Shown here: positions 1 through 8,069 of the stretch, piece after piece | Layout: each line of letters starts with the position of its first letter | Numbering within the stretch: position 1 is the stretch's first letter | DNA from: an uncultured Eisenbergiella sp. | Lineage (GTDB): Bacteria > Bacillota > Clostridia > Lachnospirales > Lachnospiraceae | Assembly: GCA_947630215.1 (NCBI GenBank) | Contig: CANRGX010000002.1 | Span: 90,371-154,370 of the forward strand | Length of the DNA stretch: 64,000 nt | Reading direction: 5' to 3' | Notes under the pieces: model-generated | The model's database searches: none | The model's input: the letters and a program-made list of their open reading frames with translations, nothing else | What the model was told of the DNA's origin: nothing | Program-made: the position numbers and the translations under genes

Positions 1-6
1 GGAAAA

Positions 7-789
7 ATGAACAGGATAGAGAAAGCGTTTGCAGAGAAGAAAGCGTTTGTCGCCTTTTTGACGGCCGGGGACCCCAGCCTGAAGGCGACGGAGGAATATA
101 TACTGGAAATGGAGAAGGCGGGAGCGGATCTGATCGAGATCGGCATTCCCTTTTCCGACCCTATCGCGGAAGGCCCGGTGATCCAGGAGGCGGATTTACG
201 GGCGCTGTCCGGCGGGGTGACCACGGATCAGATTTTTTCCATGGTGGAGCGCGTGCGCAAAAAGACCGACATCGCGCTGGTTTTCATGACTTACTTAAAT
301 CCCGTGTTCCATTACGGCTACGAGCGGTTTTTCGCCCGCTGTCAGGAGGTTGGGATCGACGGGATTATCATTCCGGATCTGCCCTTTGAGGAAAAAGCGG
401 AGGCGGATCAGATTTCTTCCCGCTATGGCGTGACGCTGATCTCCATGATCGCGCCCACCTCGCAGGAACGCATTGCGCGGATCGCAAAAGAGGCGAAGGG
501 ATTCCTCTATGTGGTGTCGTCCATGGGCGTGACGGGAATGCGCAGCGAGATCAAGACGGATCTGGATCAGATTCTGGAGCAGATCCGGGCCGTCACCGAC
601 ATCCCGGCGGCGGTGGGCTTTGGCATCCATACCCCCGAACAGGCGAAAAAGATCGCCGGAAAAGCCGACGGGGTGATCGTGGGAAGCGCCTTGGTGAAGC
701 TGATCGCGCAGTACCGGGATCGGGCCCACGCCCAGATCGCAGCCTATGTGCGGCAGATGAAGGACGCCGTGAACGCCGCGGAAAAATAG
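7..789 (+). CDS. trpA: Tryptophan synthase alpha subunit
   Basis: This 260-aa protein matches the alpha subunit, which cleaves indole-3-glycerol phosphate to indole and glyceraldehyde 3-phosphate and passes indole to TrpB. The TIM-barrel landmarks are visible: LTAGDPS near residue 20, EIGIPFSDP carrying the catalytic Glu near residue 46, and a phosphate-binding GFGIHTPEQ segment near residue 202. The second catalytic acid is normally Asp in an ADGP motif, but here the motif reads AEGP. That is a conservative change which I recall from other clostridial TrpA proteins. Only six bases lie upstream in the window, so it is probably the last gene of a trp operon that starts outside. The gene ends 30 bp from a convergent flavodoxin. 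Confidence 0.97.
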   Translation: MNRIEKAFAEKKAFVAFLTAGDPSLKATEEYILEMEKAGADLIEIGIPFSDPIAEGPVIQEADLRALSGGVTTDQIFSMVERVRKKTDIALVFMTYLNPVFHYGYERFFARCQEVGIDGIIIPDLPFEEKAEADQISSRYGVTLISMIAPTSQERIARIAKEAKGFLYVVSSMGVTGMRSEIKTDLDQILEQIRAVTDIPAAVGFGIHTPEQAKKIAGKADGVIVGSALVKLIAQYRDRAHAQIAAYVRQMKDAVNAAEK

Positions 790-819
790 GAATCCCTTTC
801 GCTTGTCCGCAGATGCTTT

Positions 820-1284
820 TTAAAACTTTTTTGCCAGGCTGTCCAGCCAGGCGTCCCGGTCGGCCTTTTCCCGCTTACTGGTAAAGAAATAGTCGGAAAT
901 GTCCGCGTCCGGCAGCAGGGTATGCACGGTCTGGAGCGCGGACGCCTTTCCGGTTCCGGCGGCGGTGACAAAGGGGATCACCTTCTGGCGGGAAAGTCCA
1001 CAGTCCTTTACATACGCCTGCATAAACTGCGGCATGGTGCCCGCCCAGACGGGAAAGCCTAAAAATACCACATCATAGCCGGACAGATCCGCTGCCTGCC
1101 CCTCGTAGGCGGGTTCCTTTTTCTGCATGGTTTCCCGGACGACGCGGGCCACGGCCTGGGCGAAGCTGCCGTATTCTTGAGCAGGTTTTACGATAAACAC
1201 ATCGGCCGGGAATTTTTCCCGGATGGCTTCTGCGATTTGCCGGGTGTTGCCGGAGTTGGAAAAATAGAGGATGGCGTATTTCAT
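820..1284 (-). CDS. Flavodoxin family protein
   Basis: This is a 154-aa single-domain flavodoxin-like protein, presumably a cytosolic FMN electron carrier or small FMN-dependent reductase. The FMN phosphate-binding loop SNSGNT lies at residues 9-14 after the first beta strand, and VVFLGFPVWAGTMPQF is the typical second FMN-contacting loop with an aromatic residue near the isoalloxazine. An AGAAAGGAG-type ribosome binding site precedes the start. Its extended -10 promoter lies between it and the divergent glycosylase gene. The long-chain versus short-chain class and the physiological partner cannot be told from sequence alone. Confidence 0.9.
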   Translation of the reverse strand: MKYAILYFSNSGNTRQIAEAIREKFPADVFIVKPAQEYGSFAQAVARVVRETMQKKEPAYEGQAADLSGYDVVFLGFPVWAGTMPQFMQAYVKDCGLSRQKVIPFVTAAGTGKASALQTVHTLLPDADISDYFFTSKREKADRDAWLDSLAKKF

Positions 1285-1335
1285 GAGAACGGCTCCTTTC
1301 TAAAGCAAATTTTTTGGATGGGAAATCCTTGTCTC

Positions 1336-1344
1336 ATTATAGCA
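1336..1344 (-). promoter_or_regulatory. Extended -10 promoter for the flavodoxin gene
   Basis: Read on the minus strand, the sequence TGCTATAAT is a consensus extended -10 element about 50 bp upstream of the flavodoxin start. The matching -35 region (TGGATT, 17 bp away) is weak, as is usual for extended -10 promoters. Confidence 0.55.
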
Positions 1345-1419
1345 CGCCGCCGTCCCGGAATCCAGAAAGGATTCGGTACAAGATCCAGGAAAGAAACAAA
1401 AACGTGGGGAGGAAGGCCT

Positions 1420-2031
1420 ATGGGATATTGCGATTGGGCGCAAAACAGCGAAGCGGATCGGTTTTACCACGATCACGAATGGGGCGTCCCGGTTCACGAC
1501 GACAGACAGATGTTCGAGCATCTGACGCTGGAGTGTCTGCAGTGCGGACTGAGCTGGGCCTTGATGCTGAAAAAGCGCGAAATTTTCCGTCGGTGTTTTG
1601 ACAATTTTGAGTACGACAAAATCGCCGCCTACAACGAGCAGGACGTACAGCGGATTTTGCACACGGAAGGCATGATCCGATCCGAACAGAAAATCCGGGC
1701 GGTCATTCAAAATGCCAGGTGCTATCAGAAAATCCGCGCGGAGTTTGGCAGCTTCTGCGCGTATCTGTGGGGCTATACGGACGGAAAAACCGTGCTGTAC
1801 GACGGGCACGCCGACGGCAGGATTCCGGTCAGCAACGGCCTGTCGGATCGGATTGGCAGGGATCTCAAAAAGAGGGGCTTTCGCTTCGTCGGGGCGGTGA
1901 CGATCTATTCCCATCTGCAGGCCTGCGGCGTGATCAACGATCACGCGGGGGACTGTCCCTGCTATCAGAAAATAAATGCCGCCCACCCTACGGTGAAAAG
2001 AGCGCCGGATCGGGAAGTGGGGCAGGCCTGA
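1420..2031 (+). CDS. tag: DNA-3-methyladenine glycosylase I
   Basis: The 203-aa product is a Tag-family glycosylase that removes 3-methyladenine from alkylated DNA. The family pattern is clear: CDWAQ at the N terminus, the YHDHEWG segment, LECLQCGLSW in the helix-hairpin region, and the C-terminal zinc-site motif NDHAGDCPC. I chose the ATG at 1420 because GGGGAGGAAGG lies just upstream and family members begin within a few residues of the CxW motif. The same frame stays open further upstream, but that extension overlaps the flavodoxin promoter and gene. The gene lies head-to-head with the flavodoxin, and ilvE follows after 111 bp. Confidence 0.95.
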   Translation: MGYCDWAQNSEADRFYHDHEWGVPVHDDRQMFEHLTLECLQCGLSWALMLKKREIFRRCFDNFEYDKIAAYNEQDVQRILHTEGMIRSEQKIRAVIQNARCYQKIRAEFGSFCAYLWGYTDGKTVLYDGHADGRIPVSNGLSDRIGRDLKKRGFRFVGAVTIYSHLQACGVINDHAGDCPCYQKINAAHPTVKRAPDREVGQA

Positions 2032-2082
2032 GGAAACAGCCGGCAGCAAGAGGAAAAAACTCTTTTCTTCTTTTTGAAATGG

Positions 2083-2091
2083 TGCTATACT
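2083..2091 (+). promoter_or_regulatory. Extended -10 promoter for ilvE
   Basis: TGCTATACT lies about 50 bp before the ilvE start and combines an extended TGn with a near-consensus -10. No convincing -35 is seen. There is no room for a T-box leader: only 111 bp separate tag and ilvE. Confidence 0.55.
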
Positions 2092-2142
2092 GTTCGCAGG
2101 ACAGCGGCAGGCTGTCAAAACGGATGAGGAGTGTGATGGAGA

Positions 2143-3168
2143 ATGGAAAAAAAGAATCTTGACTGGGCGAATTTGGGTTTCGGATATCTGCCCACGGATT
2201 ACCGCTATGTATCGAATTATAAAAACGGCGCCTGGGACGAGGGAGGACTGACGGCGGACTCCTTTGTCAGCATCAGCGAATGCGCGGGTATTCTGCATTA
2301 CTGCCAGGAGGTTTTTGAAGGCCTCAAGGCGTATACCACGGAGGACGGCCATATCGTCACGTTCCGGCCCGATTTAAACGCGCAGCGCATGATGGACAGC
2401 GCAAAGCGTCTGGAGATGCCGCCCTTCCCGGCGAAGCGTTTCCTGGAGGCGGTGGATGAGGTGGTCAGGGCCAACGCCGCCTGGGTTCCCCCTTACGGCA
2501 GCGGCGCGACGTTGTATATCCGCCCCTATATGTTTGCCAGTTCTCCGGTTATCGGCGTCAAGCCGGCGGAGGAGTATCAGTTCCGTATGTTTGTAACGCC
2601 CGTAGGGCCATATTTTAAGGGCGGTGTAAAGCCTCTGACCATCTGTGTCAGCGATTTTGACCGGGCGGCGCCCCACGGCACCGGACACATCAAGGCGGGA
2701 CTGAATTACGCCATGAGCCTGCACGCCTACGTGTCGGCCCACAATCAAGGCTTCGATGAAAATATGTTCCTGGATCCCGCCACGCGGACCTGTGTGGAGG
2801 AAACCGGCGGCGCGAATTTCCTGTTTGTAGGAAAGGACGGAAAGATCGTGATTCCCAAATCCGACAGCATCCTGCCTTCCATCACCAGACGTTCCCTGGC
2901 CGTGGTGGCAAAGGAGATCCTGGGACTGGAAGTGGAAGAACGTCCCGTGAAGCTGGCGGAGCTGGAGAATTTTGTAGAGTGCGGCGTCTGCGGTACGGCC
3001 GCGGTCATCTGCCCGGTGGGCAAGGTCGTGGATCACGGAAGGGAGATCTGCTTTGCCAGCGGCATGGAGAAGATGGGGCCGGTGACCCAGAAGCTGTACG
3101 ATACGCTGACCGGTATCCAGATGGGCCGGATCGAAGGGCCAAAAGGCTGGATCCGCCGGATTCTTTAA
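2143..3168 (+). CDS. ilvE: Branched-chain amino acid aminotransferase
   Basis: The 341-aa product is a fold-type IV PLP enzyme that interconverts leucine, isoleucine and valine with their 2-oxo acids, using glutamate/2-oxoglutarate. The PLP lysine sits in GTGHIKAGLNYA (about residues 182-193), and EETGGANFLF is the conserved region after it. VFEGLKAY near residue 60 is typical of BCAT proteins. Length and motifs fit the longer BCAT subgroup (about 340 aa) rather than the 300-aa enterobacterial one. It is probably monocistronic: it has its own promoter, and two hairpins, one with a U-run, follow its stop. Confidence 0.95.
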   Translation: MEKKNLDWANLGFGYLPTDYRYVSNYKNGAWDEGGLTADSFVSISECAGILHYCQEVFEGLKAYTTEDGHIVTFRPDLNAQRMMDSAKRLEMPPFPAKRFLEAVDEVVRANAAWVPPYGSGATLYIRPYMFASSPVIGVKPAEEYQFRMFVTPVGPYFKGGVKPLTICVSDFDRAAPHGTGHIKAGLNYAMSLHAYVSAHNQGFDENMFLDPATRTCVEETGGANFLFVGKDGKIVIPKSDSILPSITRRSLAVVAKEILGLEVEERPVKLAELENFVECGVCGTAAVICPVGKVVDHGREICFASGMEKMGPVTQKLYDTLTGIQMGRIEGPKGWIRRIL

Positions 3169-3196
3169 GCGGCCCGTACAACAGACATAAGAGAAG

Positions 3197-3227
3197 GTCA
3201 GGGACGCCGTTTTTGTGGCGCCCTGAC
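3197..3227 (+). other. Stem-loop downstream of ilvE
   Basis: GTCAGGG and its complement CCCTGAC frame an inner GCC/GGC pair around a U-rich loop, giving an imperfect stem of about 11 bp. No U-run follows it, so it may be an mRNA 3' stabiliser or part of a two-hairpin termination region. Confidence 0.5.
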
Positions 3228-3235
3228 ATAGGGCA

Positions 3236-3292
3236 GAGGGGCAGCTTTTGCCGCGGCCTACAGGGCGACGGTGGCAAAGGCCGCCTCTTTTT
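3236..3292 (+). terminator. Probable ilvE transcription terminator
   Basis: A long imperfect hairpin has left-arm elements GAGG and TTTTGCC and right-arm elements GGCAAA and GCCTC. It is followed by TTTTT just before the PrsA-like gene. The loop is large and contains GGGCGACGG. Confidence 0.55.
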
Positions 3293-3355
3293 GACAGAGG
3301 CAGCCGGGGCCAAAGAAAGGCAGGACGAAGTGGAAGGAAAAACGGGGAGAGGAAA

Positions 3356-4375
3356 ATGCCTGTGAAAAAAGAGGGAAAACGGACGGACGCAAGACGGCGT
3401 CTGACAGCGCTCTTTCTGGCGGTGCTGCTTTTTTGCGTCCTGTCCGGATGCGGGAAAGAAACCAAGGTGGTGCTGACCACAGGGCTGGCGGAGGACGAGG
3501 TTTTCCGCATCGAGGGAATTTCCTGTACGCTGCCGGAGGTCATGCTATATCTGACCAATGTGCAAAAGCAGTATGAAAGCGTGTATGGCAGCCAGATCTG
3601 GGAGGAAGACGGACAGGGCGACAGTCTGCAGGAAGAAGTAAAGGAACAGGTGCTGGGAGAACTGGCACAGGTGAAATCCATGGCCCTTCTGGCGCAGAGG
3701 AAGGGAATCGATCTGCAGGAAGAACAGAAGGAGCAACTGGCCGCGGCCGCCCGGGAGTACTGTGCCAGCTTAAACGAGAAAGAAAAACAGCTGCTGCACG
3801 CTGAGGAGGATCTTGTCGCGCAAATGTACCGGGAGTATGCGCTGGCGCAGGCCGTATACCGGCAGATTGTGTCGGACGTCTCCCCGGAGATCAGCGACGA
3901 CGAAGCGCGCATCATCACCGTGCAGATGATCCGGCTTTCGGATCGGGATAAGGCGGAGGCAGTTTTGGAAAAGGCCCGGGAACAGGAAACCGGGTTTGAA
4001 GCCCTGGCGGAAGAAAACAGCGAGGACGAAACGGTAAGCTGTTCCTTTGGAAAGGGAGAGATGGATCCGGCTATCGAGCAGGCCGCCTTCGAACTGGGCA
4101 AGGACGAAATCAGCGACATTGTGGAGGCGTCGGGCAGCTTCTATATTTTGCGGTGCACCAGCACCTTTGACGAAGCGCGGACGCAGGAAAACAAAGGGAA
4201 AATTCTGGAACGGCTCCAAAACGAGGCCTTTGAACAGGAATATAGGGCCTTTACGGATTCTCTGGCGCGCCAGTTAAACGAACCGCTGTGGGCTTCCGTG
4301 GAAATGCTGCACGACGACGCGGTGAGTACCGACAGCTTCTTTGCCGTATACGACAAATATCTGGGCGCTTCCTGA
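3356..4375 (+). CDS. PrsA-like peptidyl-prolyl isomerase lipoprotein
   Basis: This 339-aa secreted foldase candidate starts with a lipoprotein signal peptide: a basic N terminus (KKEGKRTDARRR), a hydrophobic core, and lipobox LSGC with Cys near residue 28. A SurA/PrsA-like helical N-domain follows, then a parvulin-type PPIC domain at about residues 180-285, recognisable from FGKGEMDPAIEQAAFEL. Lipid-anchored proteins of this kind help exported proteins fold at the membrane-wall interface. The ATG at 3356 was chosen for the GGGGAGAGG site and the signal peptide; the frame runs open upstream but without a signal. It converges on the chromate transporter genes with a 7-bp gap. Confidence 0.88.
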   Translation: MPVKKEGKRTDARRRLTALFLAVLLFCVLSGCGKETKVVLTTGLAEDEVFRIEGISCTLPEVMLYLTNVQKQYESVYGSQIWEEDGQGDSLQEEVKEQVLGELAQVKSMALLAQRKGIDLQEEQKEQLAAAAREYCASLNEKEKQLLHAEEDLVAQMYREYALAQAVYRQIVSDVSPEISDDEARIITVQMIRLSDRDKAEAVLEKAREQETGFEALAEENSEDETVSCSFGKGEMDPAIEQAAFELGKDEISDIVEASGSFYILRCTSTFDEARTQENKGKILERLQNEAFEQEYRAFTDSLARQLNEPLWASVEMLHDDAVSTDSFFAVYDKYLGAS

Positions 4376-4382
4376 CCGGGCG

Positions 4383-4958
4383 TCATGCCGGAAGGGCAGC
4401 GAAGGCAGAAAAAGCCATTTCCAGGACACCGCAGAGCACCATCGCCAAAATGGGACTGCATTTGGTCTTTCGCAGGAGAAACAGGGCAAAGATAAAAAAG
4501 CCGATTCTTCTGACCGATAGATTGTCGCCGGAAAGACGCAGCGTTCCGTCCAGGAAAAAGGCCGCGATCAGGATAGATACCCCCGCCTTTGCGATGATGG
4601 CCACGATGGCGGGGCGCAGGGCCAAAAGCGTTTGCTGCAGCAGACGCAGACTGCGATAGCGGGTATAGAGACAGGCCAACAGGGTGACGAAGATACAGGA
4701 GGGCAGAATGCAGCCCAGCGTGGCGATTATGGCACCGGCGGGCCCGGCGATCCGGGTCCCCACAAAGGTGGCGGCGTTGACGGCGATGGGGCCCGGCGTC
4801 ATTTCCGCGATAGCCACCAGATCCGCAAAGGTATCCATGGAAATCCAGCCGTGAACGGTAACGATCTGATCCTGGATCAGGGGCATGGCGGCGTAGCCGC
4901 CCCCGAAGCTGAGCGCCCCGATCTGCAGAAAACTGAAAAAGAGCCGGAGCAGAGTCAT
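4383..4958 (-). CDS. Chromate transporter half protein (second gene of pair)
   Basis: This 191-aa, strongly hydrophobic protein carries the CHR-domain signature SFGGGYAAMPLI near residue 18 and AIAEMTPGPIAVNAATFVG near residue 55. It is a short-chain CHR protein, about half the size of full-length ChrA, and is encoded with a partner. Its start codon overlaps the stop of the upstream half protein by 4 bp (ATGA), which suggests translational coupling and a heterodimer in the membrane. Chromate efflux is the family name function; the true substrate in an anaerobe is not known. Confidence 0.9.
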   Translation of the reverse strand: MTLLRLFFSFLQIGALSFGGGYAAMPLIQDQIVTVHGWISMDTFADLVAIAEMTPGPIAVNAATFVGTRIAGPAGAIIATLGCILPSCIFVTLLACLYTRYRSLRLLQQTLLALRPAIVAIIAKAGVSILIAAFFLDGTLRLSGDNLSVRRIGFFIFALFLLRKTKCSPILAMVLCGVLEMAFSAFAALPA

Positions 4959-5530
4959 GCGCGGCCTCCTTTCCGCTTTTTCTCCCAAAGTGCGCGCAGC
5001 AGGCCGAAAGCGGCCGCGCCCAGCAGGATCCACAGGACGTTGACGTTACAAAAGCAGCTGAGAATAAAGCTGACAACCAAAATGACGGTCTGGGCCGTGT
5101 CCCGGGATTCGGCCACCTTTTTCTCCATGTCCCAAACCGCGGAGACGATAACCGCTCCCACGCCGGCTCTCATACCGCCCAGCAGGGCGGCGACGGAAGG
5201 CTGGGAGGAAAAGGCGTCATAGAAGACGGAAATCACGGACAGAAAAAGCATCGGCGGCAGAATGGCGCCCAGCACGGAAACCGCAGCGCCGGCAATGCCG
5301 GCCAGCCGATAGCCCACGACGATGGCGCCGTTGACCGCCACGGCCCCTGGCGAGGACTGGGCGATGGCCACCAGATCCAGCATTTCGTCTTCTTCGATCC
5401 AATGGTACTGATCGACGAATTTGTTTTTTAACAGCGTCACAATGACATAGCCGCCGCCGAAGGTAAAAGCGCTCAGATAGAGGGTGGAGACAAACAGACG
5501 CAGCAGAATCTGTCTTTTATGCGGTTTCAT
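4955..5530 (-). CDS. Chromate transporter half protein (first gene of pair)
   Basis: The 191-aa product is the partner of the neighbouring CHR half protein, with TFGGGYVIVTLLKNKFV near residue 24 and AIAQSSPGAVAVNGAIVVGY near residue 60. I took the ATG at 5530, preceded by GGGAG, rather than upstream in-frame starts that would place the leader repeats inside the protein. A consensus promoter lies upstream on the minus strand, and a three-copy 17-bp repeat lies in the untranslated leader. The two half proteins are similar to each other and presumably arose by duplication. Confidence 0.9.
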   Translation of the reverse strand: MKPHKRQILLRLFVSTLYLSAFTFGGGYVIVTLLKNKFVDQYHWIEEDEMLDLVAIAQSSPGAVAVNGAIVVGYRLAGIAGAAVSVLGAILPPMLFLSVISVFYDAFSSQPSVAALLGGMRAGVGAVIVSAVWDMEKKVAESRDTAQTVILVVSFILSCFCNVNVLWILLGAAAFGLLRALWEKKRKGGRA

Positions 5531-5556
5531 ACCATTCTCCCTTCCGCCGCGCACGG

Positions 5557-5607
5557 ATGAATACAAATCCGGGATGAAGACAAATCCGGGCTGAAGATAA
5601 ATCCGGG
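5557..5607 (-). repeat. Three tandem 17-bp repeats in the chromate transporter leader
   Basis: AAATCCGGG occurs at 5565, 5582 and 5599, an exact 17-bp period. The flanks GATGAATAC, GATGAAGAC and GCTGAAGAT are nearly identical too. The array sits between the minus-strand -10 box and the start codon of the first CHR gene, so it falls in the 5' untranslated region. It could be a multi-site operator or an RNA element. Confidence 0.85.
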
Positions 5608-5627
5608 ACGCGGCGCTTGCTGTTTTT

Positions 5628-5656
5628 ATTATAAACGGCTTTGCCCGGGGGCGCAA
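5628..5656 (-). promoter_or_regulatory. Promoter of the chromate transporter operon
   Basis: On the minus strand TTGCGC and a perfect TATAAT are separated by 17 bp, about 100 bp upstream of the first CHR start. Confidence 0.7.
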
Positions 5657-5749
5657 GGGACACAGCGCTCCCGGCTGTCTTTATGCGGCTGTTTATAAAA
5701 AATTTAGAAATGGGAAAAGCCCGTACTTTTGCGGTTTTCCAGACATTTG

Positions 5750-5776
5750 TTAGCACTCGTTTAAAATGAGTGCTAA
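5750..5776 (+). promoter_or_regulatory. CIRCE operator (HrcA binding site) of htpG
   Basis: A perfect CIRCE inverted repeat: TTAGCACTC, a 9-bp spacer, then GAGTGCTAA. It ends 7 bp before the -35 box of the htpG promoter. HrcA bound here should repress htpG until heat shock. An independent copy precedes groES at 29359. Confidence 0.96.
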
Positions 5777-5783
5777 CTTTGTG

Positions 5784-5812
5784 TTGACTTTTTTCCGGGA
5801 CAGGGATACACT
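5784..5812 (+). promoter_or_regulatory. Vegetative promoter of htpG
   Basis: TTGACT and TACACT are separated by 17 bp directly downstream of the CIRCE element. The predicted start leaves a leader of about 80 nt. Confidence 0.8.
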
Positions 5813-5901
5813 TACTGTTGAAGAAAAAGACGAAACCGGGAAACGGCCGCATAGGACCGTTCCTGCCGGCAGAAGGAATGAAAGAAAGGATCGTGATTTA
5901 C

Positions 5902-7974
5902 ATGGCCAATATGCATGGCAATTTGTCAATCAACAGCGAGAACATTTTCCCTATTATCAAAAAGTGGCTCTATTCCGACCACGATATCTTTTTCCGCGAA
6001 CTGATTTCCAACGGCTGCGACGCCATCACCAAGCTCAAAAAGCTGGATATGATGGGAGAGTACAGCCTGCCGGAAGGGTATCAGCCCAGGATTTCCGTCC
6101 TTGTGGATCCGGAGGAAAAGACCTTAAAATTCATCGATAACGGCGTGGGGATGACGGCGGAGGAGGTAGAGGAATACATCAACCAGATCGCCTTTTCCGG
6201 CGCGACGGATTTCATCAGCAAATATAAGGACAAGGCCAACGACGATCAGATTATCGGGCATTTCGGACTGGGCTTTTATTCCGCTTTCATGGTGGCGGAC
6301 GAGGTGCACATCGACACCCTGTCCTGGCAGAAGGACGCAAAGCCCGTACACTGGGCCTGCGACGGCGGCACGGAATTTGATATGGAGGAGGGCAGCTGGG
6401 ATCGGGTAGGCACCTGTATCACCCTGTTTTTAAATGAGGACTGCCTGCAGTTCTGCAACGAGTATAAGGCGAAGGAGGTACTGCAGAAATACTGTTCCTT
6501 CATGCCTACGGAAATCTGGCTTTCCAGGGAAAACACCACCGAGACCCAGATCATTTTGGCCAGCGAGAAGCAGGATAGCGACCGGGTCATCGAGCCGGTG
6601 AAGAAAGAAAAAGAGGAGGATCCCGACAAGCTCAAAATTGCGAAGCGTCCGGAGCTCATCAACGATATCCATCCGCTGTGGGCCAAAAATCCCAGCGAAT
6701 GCACCAAAGAGGACTATGTGGCGTTCTACCGCAAGGTCTTTATGGACTATAAGGAGCCGCTGTTCTGGATCCATCTGAATATGGATTACCCGTTCAACTT
6801 AAAAGGTATCCTATATTTCCCCAAGATCAACATGGAATACGAGTCCATTGAGGGAACCATCAAGCTGTATAACAACCAGGTGTTTATCGCGGACAATATC
6901 AAAGAGGTTATCCCGGAGTTCCTGCTTTTGTTAAAGGGCGTCATCGACTGCCCGGATCTGCCGCTGAACGTGTCCAGGAGCGCGCTGCAAAACGACGGCT
7001 TTGTGAAGAAGATCTCCGACTATATCACCAAGAAGGTGGCGGATAAGCTGTCCGGAATGTGCAAGACCCAGAAGGAGGAATATGAGAAGTACTGGGACGA
7101 TATTGCGCCCTTCATCAAATTCGGCTGCTTAAAGGACGAGAAGTTCTGCCAGAAGATGACGGATTACATTCTCTTTAAGAATCTGGACGGCAAGTACCTG
7201 ACCCTGCCGGAGTGCCTGGAGGTCAACAAGGTCGATCCCGACGAGGTTTCCGGCGAAGCGGTGGACGAAAACGGCGAGAAGGTGGAGGCCGAGATCGTTG
7301 AGGAGCCCGGAGCGGAAGACGGGGCCAAAGCCGCGGACGAAGCAGATTCGACAGAGGAAAAGAAGGAAAAGACCATCTACTATGTGACCGACGAACAGCA
7401 GCAGAGCCAGTACATCAATATGTTTAAGGCGGCCAAACTGGACGCGGTGATTCTGCCGGAGCGCATCGATCAGCCTTTCATTTCCCAGCTGGAGGCGAAG
7501 AACGAGGGCATTCATTTTGCCCGCATCGACGCCGATCTGACGGACGTTTTCAAGGCTAAGACCGGGAAAAAGGCGCAGGAGGAGTTAAAGGCCCAGGGCG
7601 AGAAGCTGGAAAAGCTGGTACGCAAGGCCCTCAAAAACGATAAGCTCAAGGTGACGGTGGAGAAGCTGAAAAACAAGAAGGTGTCTTCCGTCCTGACCGT
7701 TTCCGAAGAAACCAGACGGATGCAGGATATGATGAAGATGTACGGCGGCAATATGGATATGGGAATGTTTGGCGGAGAGGGAGAGACGCTGGTGCTCAAC
7801 GCCGCCCACCCGCTGGTCGCCTATCTGACCGGCCATGAGGACGGGGAAAATGCCAAGCTCATCTGCGAACAGCTTTACGATCTGGCGAAGCTGCAGAACG
7901 CGCCGCTTTCCCCGGAGGCGATGACCAAGTTTGTCACCCGCTCCAATGAGATCATGATGCTTCTGGCCAAATAA
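5902..7974 (+). CDS. htpG: Molecular chaperone HtpG (Hsp90)
   Basis: This 690-aa Hsp90-family ATPase chaperone has the GHKL ATP-binding elements in order: RELISNGCDA near residue 32, DNGVGM near 78, and GHFGLGFYSAF near 118. The middle-domain segment LNVSRSALQ lies near residue 355. It is longer than typical bacterial HtpG (about 625-635 aa), mainly through an acidic linker rich in Glu, Asp and Ala around residues 445-495, between the middle and C-terminal dimerisation parts. The start at 5902 has GAAAGGA 11 bp upstream and gives the conserved N terminus MHGNLSINSENIFP. Control is by CIRCE/HrcA, and a strong hairpin follows the gene. Confidence 0.96.
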   Translation: MANMHGNLSINSENIFPIIKKWLYSDHDIFFRELISNGCDAITKLKKLDMMGEYSLPEGYQPRISVLVDPEEKTLKFIDNGVGMTAEEVEEYINQIAFSGATDFISKYKDKANDDQIIGHFGLGFYSAFMVADEVHIDTLSWQKDAKPVHWACDGGTEFDMEEGSWDRVGTCITLFLNEDCLQFCNEYKAKEVLQKYCSFMPTEIWLSRENTTETQIILASEKQDSDRVIEPVKKEKEEDPDKLKIAKRPELINDIHPLWAKNPSECTKEDYVAFYRKVFMDYKEPLFWIHLNMDYPFNLKGILYFPKINMEYESIEGTIKLYNNQVFIADNIKEVIPEFLLLLKGVIDCPDLPLNVSRSALQNDGFVKKISDYITKKVADKLSGMCKTQKEEYEKYWDDIAPFIKFGCLKDEKFCQKMTDYILFKNLDGKYLTLPECLEVNKVDPDEVSGEAVDENGEKVEAEIVEEPGAEDGAKAADEADSTEEKKEKTIYYVTDEQQQSQYINMFKAAKLDAVILPERIDQPFISQLEAKNEGIHFARIDADLTDVFKAKTGKKAQEELKAQGEKLEKLVRKALKNDKLKVTVEKLKNKKVSSVLTVSEETRRMQDMMKMYGGNMDMGMFGGEGETLVLNAAHPLVAYLTGHEDGENAKLICEQLYDLAKLQNAPLSPEAMTKFVTRSNEIMMLLAK

Positions 7975-8004
7975 AGTTCCTTTTGACAGCTAAAAAATGC
8001 CGGA

Positions 8005-8043
8005 AAAGGCGGCAAAGAGACGGTATCTGCTCTTTGCCGCCTT
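8005..8043. terminator. Bidirectional terminator after htpG
   Basis: Arms AAAGGCGGCAAAGAG and CTCTTTGCCGCCTTT form a perfect 15-bp stem with a 9-nt loop. A/T tracts on both sides allow it to serve htpG and the convergent SpoIID-like gene. Confidence 0.9.
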
Positions 8044-8069
8044 TGTGTTTGCTGTCCGATGCTGCCCCA

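Larger units (their letters stand above)
5531..5901. other. Divergent control region between chromate transporter and htpG
   Basis: This 371-bp stretch has no convincing gene. On its left it holds the minus-strand promoter and a triple 17-bp repeat serving the chromate transporter pair. On its right it holds the CIRCE operator, a promoter and a 90-nt leader for htpG. The htpG frame stays open through the leader, but the encoded residues do not resemble HtpG. Confidence 0.7.

Noticed and set aside
2032..2142. T-box or attenuator leader before ilvE
   Set aside because: The 111-bp gap is too short and lacks T-box conserved elements; only an extended -10 promoter is seen.
2374..4119. Minus-strand frame of about 581 codons
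   Set aside because: It is antisense to ilvE and the PrsA-like gene and spans their intergenic hairpins; composition is Ser/Arg-rich without domains.
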